Below are positions 62,001 through 64,000 of a stretch of 64,000 nt of DNA, piece by piece. Position numbers and translations under genes: made by a program. Numbering within the stretch: the first letter of the stretch is position 1; each line of letters starts with the position of its first letter. The stretch lies in the NCBI RefSeq assembly GCF_030704535.1, contig NC_081818.1:26921501-26985500 (forward strand). Reading direction: 5' to 3'. The stretch comes from Vitis vinifera (lineage: Eukaryota > Streptophyta > Magnoliopsida > Vitales > Vitaceae). The notes under the pieces are model-generated. The model worked only from the letters and a program-made list of their open reading frames with translations, was not told where the DNA came from and made no database searches.

Positions 62001-63549
62001 TGTTTCTTGAACTTTGGATAATCTAATACTTAAGAAACATGCAAACTTTCTAACCTCATAAGAATTCAAAACTCTTGAACTTATTTTCCTGCACAAAAAT
62101 CCATGTTCATTGATATAGTTTTAATAATAACTTCACCAATGTCTTTATTTTCCTCACTCTAAAGCTCTATGATAACATCCTGTTACACTTAATTCAAGCA
62201 TCGACCTTTTCTTTGCTTGATATTAACATGAAATATCACATTTAGTTTTTAAAAGTGCCATTCAAGAAGATACTAAGAAAAATAATTGAGTGAACCTATT
62301 GCATTAGCATAAAGGGTAAATAACACAAAGATATGGATGATGAAATCCTGCAACATAGGTAAATTCATATCCCCTTACAAAGGCTCGAATCCATATACTG
62401 CACATAAAGGATCAGATCAAGGGTACTGATATATACAACTTATCCTCATTTGCTATGTAATAAAAAGGCAACATAGCAAATTAATACACATCTCTTGAGA
62501 ACAAACATAAAATCAAATCGCTTTTAATGACCAATATAAAAGATGCAGGTGGATGGTGTATGCATATATGTGAGTAGCTCACTTCAACAATATTTCTTCA
62601 AAAATAAATCTTTAACAATCAGTTACCTCATTGTTTGCATGATGAGAAAAACATCAGGAGTTTTACCCTCCTTTTTTAGCATCTCCAGAAGTGTTTCCAT
62701 TGCCTACCATAATGAACAAAGATTGAAAGTTAAAATAAAATGGCAGTAAACTTGTTAAAATATTTCAGCACTTTCAACCAGTGAAATGAAAATGATAATC
62801 ATCAATTCATTATTTGGAGAAATTAAAAATTGGCAAACAAAGAAAAAGCGGGTGAAAAAAGATTTAAGATGGGTAGTTAAAGAAGTCCCTCTTCCATTAT
62901 CAAAATTTAAAATTCAAACCATTATGCAGCACTAGATAATTTCTAGTATCCCAAAAGCCATTCATCAGGCAATAGCAGAGAAGCAGAAACTAGTTTAATT
63001 ATCATCAAGCCAAGCAAAAAGAACAAACAAAATATGTAACTTATGTGTGTTTTGCATATGAGCTCCTTTTAGTGATTGTAACTCAAGATATTTTACAAAT
63101 GCTAGCGATAATGAATCCCACATCATACCTCTACATTCCTAAGATCCGCAAAGGCATGAAGTGCAACATGATACACAGTTAGTTGCCTATTCAGAAATCC
63201 AGCACGCCTATGAACATATTCAGCAGTGGGAATATTATATAACTCTTCTTCCGAAACACCCATCATCACATTTTCGGCCATGTCTCTTGTTGCTTCAATC
63301 GATGACCACCCCTTTGACTGCTCAACAAGCTCGATGATCTTTTCCAGGAAAGGGAAACATTAGAAAAAACCTGTTTTGTAAGTGAGAGAATAAGAATCTA
63401 ACCAAAGAAAATGGAAACATCTGATAACTACTTTGGAAGCTGTATCATCTGTTAAAGGTATCTTGTTCTTGTGTGCAGCTATAAGTCCTGCATAGCAGAA
63501 CTTGTTCAAACCAAGACCAGCTGCAGTCATATCACGGACAATTGCATAC
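59089..63549 (-). CDS. Mitochondrial pentatricopeptide repeat protein, At4g35850-like, 3' part (gene continues off the right edge)
   Basis: PPR proteins bind organellar RNA. Eight exons fit together: 63432-63549, 63129-63338, 62627-62703, 60633-60726, 59975-60040, 59792-59869, 59561-59662 and 59089-59187, about 281 codons, all with GT-AG introns and matching phases. Recognisable stretches are YAIVRDMTAAGLGLNKFCYA (PPR-like), EQSKGWSSIEA, HRRAGFLNRQLTVYHVALHA, LKKEGKTPDVFLIMQTMR (PPR), SGNIDRGLQIFEEYM (PPR), MVGYTPKGMELAQD, GGYTTANYIWDLM, and the C-terminus REIPEDDARLVLVSRAYDN ending GTGPGRP. I recall this arrangement from Arabidopsis At4g35850, annotated as mitochondrial. No stop or frameshift was seen. 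The N-terminus and targeting peptide lie beyond base 64000. Confidence 0.85.
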
Positions 63550-64000
63550 CTATAACAATAAAAGACAAGTTATTTCAGCTAGCATTTAATTTCGGGATGC
63601 ACTCAGGCAAGTCACTATAGAATAATTATATCAGGACACAATATGAAGGAGAGTAAATTCCAATAGGCTTATCAAGAAGCCAGATATTGGCTCAAGCAAA
63701 ATTTGAGCTTATATCGCTTCTATGCTAGTCCAAAGTTATTTGCTTATGGAAAACATTGCAGGCCTTTTAATGGCAATCCCAGATAATAATTATGAAAGAT
63801 TAGAACCTCTAGAAAAATGTGTTGATATCGATCAATATCTGATGAAATGGATAAAATCGCGTTATTGAACTAACATGAAAAGAGATAGTCATTAGTTTGC
63901 AGGCTAGATATCCTCAGTTACCATCAGAAGGTGGTGAATATTCACCATTGGCCCATGTAAAACAGATAAGAGTTAGAAAATGAAATGATGACATACACCC

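Overview
The window reads as nuclear DNA of a flowering plant. It is strongly AT-rich, the genes are split by GT-AG introns of about 80 to 2,500 bp, there is no operon structure, and most of the space between genes is decayed transposon sequence. Protein families (sieve-element occlusion protein, chloroplast RNP, plant cytochrome P450 of the 724/90 group, RABB1/Rab2, pentatricopeptide protein) point to a eudicot. The overall look and the LINE-tail style suggest grapevine (Vitis). That species guess rests on recognition and was not tested by any search.

Genes, left to right. (1) 153-1138, minus: 5' end of a sieve-element occlusion (SEO) gene running off the left edge. (2) 11427-15450, plus: complete four-exon chloroplast ribonucleoprotein with two RRMs (CP31 type). 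(3) 16916-22121, minus: eight coding exons of a protein with a GATA-type zinc finger and a C-terminal NET domain; its first exon is uncertain. (4) 39715-40808, minus: complete two-exon, probably plastid-targeted methyltransferase-like protein. (5) 44616-46858, plus: complete nine-exon CYP724-like P450 (brassinosteroid C-22 hydroxylase type) with one GC-AG intron. (6) 51565-56039, plus: complete six-exon RABB1/Rab2 GTPase. (7) 56771-57195, minus: broken copy of exon 1 of an organellar ribosomal protein bL25 gene. (8) 59089-63549, minus: last eight exons of a mitochondrial PPR protein (At4g35850-like) that continues off the right edge. These are unrelated housekeeping and development genes; nothing shows that they act together.

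Mobile DNA. A decayed Copia element lies at about 5.4-6.9 kb. A LINE relic on the plus strand with an RNase H-like part lies at 24.6-25.3 kb, and a long decayed L1-type LINE on the minus strand runs from about 26.05 to 32.0 kb. The long LINE has been hit by an LTR-like insertion, further LINE tails and two hAT-like elements. Several insertions can be delimited to the base by target-site duplications (TSDs): two hAT elements with 8-bp TSDs (13129-13503, 30669-31581), a Mutator-like MITE with a 9-bp TSD (38220-38822), a tRNA-derived SINE (22969-23086), and a series of very short LINE 3' tails (16 to 252 bp) with 17-21 bp TSDs. A foldback element with arms of nearly 500 bp fills 57584-58567.

I found no sign of a new multi-gene system. 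The most interesting points are the LINE micro-insertions, a MITE whose empty site survives in a neighbouring tandem repeat, the GC-AG intron in the P450, the GATA plus NET architecture, and what looks like filler DNA copied from the PPR gene's 3' end next to the bL25 pseudogene.
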